DNA from: an uncultured Micrococcus sp.
Lineage (GTDB): Bacteria > Actinomycetota > Actinomycetes > Actinomycetales > Micrococcaceae
DNA: 7,590 nucleotides
Assembly (NCBI GenBank): GCA_946222435.1
Contig: CAMIOJ010000101.1
Coordinates: 1 to 7,590 of the forward strand
Direction: 5' to 3'
Shown: in pieces, positions 5,423-7,590 of the stretch
Numbering within the stretch: position 1 is the stretch's first letter
Layout: each line of letters begins with the position of its first letter
Program-made: the position numbers and the translations under genes
The notes under the pieces: generated by a model
Seen by the model: the letters and a program-made list of their open reading frames with translations, nothing else
Database searches by the model: none
What the model was told of the DNA's origin: nothing

Positions 5423-5438
5423 TCGCAAGTGTGTTCGA
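5423..5438. promoter_or_regulatory. LexA/SOS-box-like site 2
   Basis: TCGCAAGTGTGTTCGA has a perfect right half (GTTCGA) and a left half with two changes (TCGCAA for TCGAAC). It begins 22 bp after the first box, about two helical turns, so two LexA dimers could sit on the same face. GAACACA (5403-5409) and TGTGTTC (5430-5436) also make one wider inverted repeat across both boxes. Further GTTCG half-sites follow at 5442, 5449 and 5456. Confidence 0.42.
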
Positions 5439-5534
5439 ACGGTTCGGTCGTTCGGGTTCGCGTGGGCACCGCCGTTCCGGCCCCCAGAGACCATCGCATC
5501 CCGGCCGCACGGCCCCCCTGCCGCCGCGATCCGT

Positions 5535-5540
5535 TAGTGT
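5535..5540 (+). promoter_or_regulatory. -10 element of pcp (probable leaderless promoter)
   Basis: TAGTGT matches TANNNT and is followed by seven bases and ATG 5548. No Shine-Dalgarno lies in front of that ATG, so transcription probably begins at the start codon. Confidence 0.5.
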
Positions 5541-5547
5541 TCGGCCC

Positions 5548-6195
5548 ATGACGGCTGCATCCCGGATCCTGCTCACCGGCTTCGAGCCCTTCGGCGGCGA
5601 TGCCACCAACCCGTCCTGGGCCGCCGCCTCCGCCGCGGCGGACCTCCTGCGCGCCGTCGGGCACGACGCCCGCGCCGTGCAGATCCCGTGCGTCTTCGCC
5701 ACGTCGGTGCCGGCGCTGCAGGAGGCGCTCGCGGACCACCGTCCCGAGGTCGTGGTCTGCGTCGGGCTGGCCGGAGGCACCGGGCAGGTCCGTCTCGAAC
5801 GTGTCGCGGTGAACCTGCAGGACGCCCGCATCCCGGACAACTCGGGGGACCAGCCGGTGGACCGGCCCGTCGTCGAGGGCGGCCCGGCCGCCCTGTTCGC
5901 CACGCTCCCGATCAAGCGTGCACTGGCCGCCGTCCAGGCCGCCGACATCCCTGCCCAGCTGTCCCTGTCCGCCGGCTCCTTCGTCTGCAACCACCTTATG
6001 TACGCCGTGCTGGATGCGCCGGGCACCGCCCGCGCCGCCGGCTTCGTCCACATCCCCTGGGACCTGGAGCACCGTGCGGACGACTCCGTCCCCGCCCTGC
6101 CGGCCGGGCAGCTGGCCGAGGCCGTCGCCCTCGTCGCGCTCGAGTCCCTCGACGCCTCCCCGGACGCCGACCGCCCCGGCGGCGCCCTCCACTGA
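5548..6195 (+). CDS. pcp: Pyrrolidone-carboxylate (pyroglutamyl) peptidase, family C15
   Basis: The 215-residue product removes N-terminal pyroglutamate from peptides and acts in the cytoplasm. It opens with the family's ILLTGFEPFGGDATNPSW. The catalytic triad can be placed at E84 (RLERVAVN), C147 (SAGSFVCNHLMY) and H168 (GFVHIPW). The length equals the usual ~215 residues. ATG 5548 is preferred over upstream in-frame starts (a GTG at 5431) because homology begins there and TAGTGT lies 7 nt before it, without a Shine-Dalgarno. The gene is divergent from the radical-SAM gene across 156 nt and ends 17 nt before the stop of the convergent HExxH gene, with no clear terminator between. The Pro/Asp-rich C-terminal tail is not conserved-looking. 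Confidence 0.95.
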   Translation: MTAASRILLTGFEPFGGDATNPSWAAASAAADLLRAVGHDARAVQIPCVFATSVPALQEALADHRPEVVVCVGLAGGTGQVRLERVAVNLQDARIPDNSGDQPVDRPVVEGGPAALFATLPIKRALAAVQAADIPAQLSLSAGSFVCNHLMYAVLDAPGTARAAGFVHIPWDLEHRADDSVPALPAGQLAEAVALVALESLDASPDADRPGGALH

Positions 6196-6212
6196 GGGAG
6201 CCGACCACACGC

Positions 6213-6752
6213 TCAGGCGAGGCTGCCGCCGGAGCCCCGTGGGCCGTCGTCGTGCCTGTCCGCCGGGCGGTCCAGCCGCCGGCCGTGCCACGCGCGGATC
6301 GGGGCCCGCTCCCGGTAGCCGCCCAGGGCCAGCCCGGCGGTGCGCTCGAACAGGTTCGCCGAGGCCGTGTCCCCGCAGCGCCACAGCGACCACCCCACGG
6401 CCAGGAGGTACAGCGGCAGGAACGGCAGCCCCAGGCACACCGCATACTGCGTCGCGTGCCCGGACTCGTGCCGCCACAGCTGCGGGGTCATCCGCAGCCC
6501 TGGCCGCGTGAACACCACATTGCCCACCGTGAAGGCCGCGCCGTCCGGGAAGGTCAGCGGGTAGCCGTGCGCCTGCACCAGCCCGTGGGGCGCCGGCGTC
6601 AGCGGGCACCGCAGCACCGCCGCGGCCACCAGTCCCAGCACCGTGGACAGGTTCACCAGGTTCCACACCTGACGCACCGGGCGCGACGACGGCCGCCCGC
6701 CTCGCGTGCGCCCCGCACCGGGGCGCGGGGCGGGGGAGGGGCGCCGGGTCAT
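6213..6752 (-). CDS. Membrane protein of unknown function with an HExxH motif
   Basis: I recognise this only as a conserved-looking actinobacterial hypothetical protein of 179 residues. A Pro/Arg-rich N-terminus (1-28) is followed by a hydrophobic segment (about 31-47) and a region with FTVGNVVFTRPG. Next come WRHESGHATQYA (H95, E96, H99), a second hydrophobic segment (about 105-123) and GDTASANLFERTAGLALGGY. HExxH is the zinc-binding motif of many metallopeptidases, and E136 in NLFER could be a third ligand, but this is inference and proteolysis is unproven. The C-terminus is charged and disordered-looking. The ATG at 6752 overlaps the stop of the CHY gene (ATGA), so the two are probably co-transcribed and translationally coupled. 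A start at 6956 would run through the CHY gene and is rejected. Confidence 0.8.
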   Translation of the reverse strand: MTRRPSPAPRPGAGRTRGGRPSSRPVRQVWNLVNLSTVLGLVAAAVLRCPLTPAPHGLVQAHGYPLTFPDGAAFTVGNVVFTRPGLRMTPQLWRHESGHATQYAVCLGLPFLPLYLLAVGWSLWRCGDTASANLFERTAGLALGGYRERAPIRAWHGRRLDRPADRHDDGPRGSGGSLA

Positions 6753-7108
6753 CGGCCGTCCCCGTCCGCGAAGTACAGGTGCCGGTGCAGTCGGCATCCG
6801 GGGTTGAACTCCGCTGCACAGTTGGGGCAGGCGCGGGCGGCCAGATACTCGGCGGCGCGCATCCGGTGTCCGCAGACGCCGCACAGGGCGGGCCGCCGGT
6901 CCGGATCGTCGGCCGGCACCGGCACCCCCGGATGGCCCGCGAGGGCGTCGTGGCACTCCCGGCAGGCCCAGTGCTCAGGGCAGCAGGCCAGCTGCAGGGC
7001 CACCACGTCCGACGGGCCCGCGTAGTGCGCGCAGCGGGTCTGTCCGTCCACGAGCAGACCCCGGACGTCGGTCCCGTGCACGAGCGCACGGCGGGCGGAG
7101 GCAGGCAT
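6749..7108 (-). CDS. CHY-type zinc-finger protein
   Basis: The 119-residue product is almost entirely a CHY zinc-finger domain. Likely ligands in order are C26, H28, C42, C43, C49, C52/H53, H59, C76, C79, C94, C97, C105, H108 and H110. The family pattern is visible in CAHYAG, ACCPEHWACRECH, LCGVCGHRM, CPNCAAEFNPGC and HLYF. The domain binds several zinc ions. It occurs in eukaryotic PIRH2-type E3 ligases and yeast Hot13, while the role of the stand-alone bacterial form is not established. The start is put at ATG 7108 because TACGGT lies 6 nt upstream, giving a leaderless mRNA. ATG 7135 is in frame but would sit upstream of that promoter. The stop overlaps the next start by ATGA. The gene is divergent from pheS. 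Confidence 0.9.
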   Translation of the reverse strand: MPASARRALVHGTDVRGLLVDGQTRCAHYAGPSDVVALQLACCPEHWACRECHDALAGHPGVPVPADDPDRRPALCGVCGHRMRAAEYLAARACPNCAAEFNPGCRLHRHLYFADGDGR

Positions 7109-7114
7109 GGGGAC

Positions 7115-7120
7115 ACCGTA
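7115..7120 (-). promoter_or_regulatory. -10 element of the CHY/HExxH operon (probable leaderless promoter)
   Basis: The minus strand reads TACGGT, then GTCCCC and ATG 7108. It matches TANNNT with a 6-nt gap. It decides the start codon in favour of 7108 over 7135. No clear -35 is seen. Confidence 0.5.
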
Positions 7121-7181
7121 GCGTCCTGTCCGCACCGCGGACGCCCTCGCCTCGCCTGCCGGGAGGCGTCTGCCCGCGCAC

Positions 7182-7187
7182 TAGACT
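7182..7187 (+). promoter_or_regulatory. -10 element of pheS
   Basis: TAGACT matches TANNNT and predicts a start of transcription near 7194. That would leave a leader of about 46 nt before ATG 7240, carrying GAAGGG at 7222-7227. I see no T-box-like length or terminator/antiterminator pair in this short leader. Confidence 0.5.
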
Positions 7188-7239
7188 GGATGCCGACCCC
7201 TGACCAGAAGAACCTGACATCGAAGGGTGCAGTCACGTC

Positions 7240-7590
7240 ATGACGCAGACCCCCGAGACCGGCGCACCCGCCGAGGGTGCCCCGCAGATCTCCCCGGCCG
7301 ACGCGGAGGCCGTCGGCGCCGCGGTGGAGGCGGCGCTCGCCGACTTCGAGGCCGCCGCCGACCTCGACGAGCTGAAGGCCGCCCGACTGAGGCACACCGG
7401 CGAGAAGGCCCCGCTGACCCTCGCCAACCGCCAGATCGGCAGGCTCCCCAAGGAGGACAAGGCCACCGCCGGCAAGACCATGGGCGCCGCCCGCGGCCGC
7501 ATGGAGAAGGCCCTCAAGGCCCGCACCGCAGTCCTCGAGGAGGAGCACGCCGCCCGGAGGGCCGACGCCGACCCCACAAACTACTCCTTC
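7240..7590 (+). CDS. pheS: Phenylalanine-tRNA ligase alpha subunit, N-terminal part (partial, runs off the window)
   Basis: The visible 117 residues are the N-terminal coiled-coil arm of PheS, which attaches phenylalanine to tRNA-Phe together with PheT as an alpha2-beta2 enzyme. The family blocks are DLDELKAARLRHTGEKAPLT, ANRQIGRLPKEDKA and AGKTMGAARGRMEKAL. A Glu/Ala/Pro-rich leader of about 20 residues comes first. The ATG at 7240 has GAAGGG at 7222-7227, 12 nt upstream, and a TANNNT promoter further up. The catalytic domain lies beyond the window. The last ~11 residues, after LEEEHAAR, read RADADPTNYSF. They do not resemble the VLVEE-x-VDVTLP type sequence expected there, and no other frame supplies it. 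This may be true divergence, a rearrangement or a sequence-end error. Confidence 0.93.
   Translation, partial: MTQTPETGAPAEGAPQISPADAEAVGAAVEAALADFEAAADLDELKAARLRHTGEKAPLTLANRQIGRLPKEDKATAGKTMGAARGRMEKALKARTAVLEEEHAARRADADPTNYSF

Noticed and set aside
5688..7025. A 445-codon plus-strand frame across pcp, the HExxH gene and the CHY gene
   Set aside because: It is Arg/Pro/Gly-rich shadow sequence without motifs, while the real frames carry catalytic and zinc-ligand residues.
7109..7135. N-terminal extension of the CHY protein to ATG 7135
   Set aside because: The TACGGT -10 lies inside this stretch, so a transcript starting at 7108 would not contain it. It could hold only if another promoter exists upstream.
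7153..7168. Small hairpin CGCCT/AGGCG upstream of pheS
   Set aside because: It has only five base pairs, lies upstream of the predicted -10 and is expected by chance at this GC content.
4219..7548. An uninterrupted minus-strand frame of 1109 codons
   Set aside because: Stop codons are rare in GC-rich DNA. Only the last 390 codons (from 5391) show family motifs; the rest runs antisense to pcp and pheS and out of frame through the CHY and HExxH genes.
1..7590. CRISPR arrays, tRNA or rRNA genes, insertion sequences, integrases or attachment sites
   Set aside because: I looked for regularly spaced repeats, cloverleaf-like segments, transposase motifs and terminal inverted repeats and saw none that hold up.

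Overview
The window is high-GC DNA (roughly 70% by eye, with almost all real codons ending in G or C). Gene content and protein sequences point to an actinobacterium, most likely Micrococcaceae (Micrococcus-like). The main clues are the infC-rpmI-rplT-tsnR order, a radical-SAM protein that resembles M. tuberculosis Rv2578c from its MRW start to its QxxLF end, and -10 elements of the actinobacterial TANNNT type. The genus is inference from memory.

Layout. (1) 1-1848, plus strand: the last codons of infC (IF-3), then rpmI (L35), rplT (L20) and a SpoU/TrmH-type rRNA 2'-O-methyltransferase. The spacers of this translation operon hold several strong hairpins. (2) 1849-2020: a near-perfect terminator between convergent units, plus a doubtful 20-codon ORF. 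(3) 2021-3686, minus strand: a small GlsB/YeaQ-type membrane protein and a 12-TM DHA1-type MFS exporter. (4) 3744-4241, plus strand: a MutT/Nudix hydrolase, divergent from the exporter. (5) 4219-5391, minus strand: the Rv2578c-like radical-SAM protein, tail-to-tail with mutT and overlapping it by 23 bases. (6) 5548-6195, plus strand: pyroglutamyl peptidase (pcp). (7) 6213-7108, minus strand: a two-gene unit of a CHY zinc-finger protein and a membrane protein with an HExxH motif, joined by an ATGA overlap. (8) 7240-7590, plus strand: the 5' part of pheS.

The ends are translation housekeeping genes that are often close neighbours in actinobacteria (tsnR near pheS). Between them sit about 5.4 kb of mixed accessory genes in alternating orientation. 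At least five of these genes (MFS, mutT, radical SAM, pcp, CHY) have a TANNNT hexamer 5-7 nt before the start codon and no Shine-Dalgarno, so they are probably leaderless transcripts.

The most interesting locus is the radical-SAM gene. Two LexA/SOS-box-like sequences 22 bp apart lie over its promoter. The protein ends in QPALF, which fits the pentapeptide used to bind the DNA sliding clamp. This suggests a DNA-damage-inducible, clamp-recruited radical-SAM DNA repair enzyme. The CHY/HExxH pair is a second poorly described module. The last ~11 codons of the window do not look like PheS and deserve a check.
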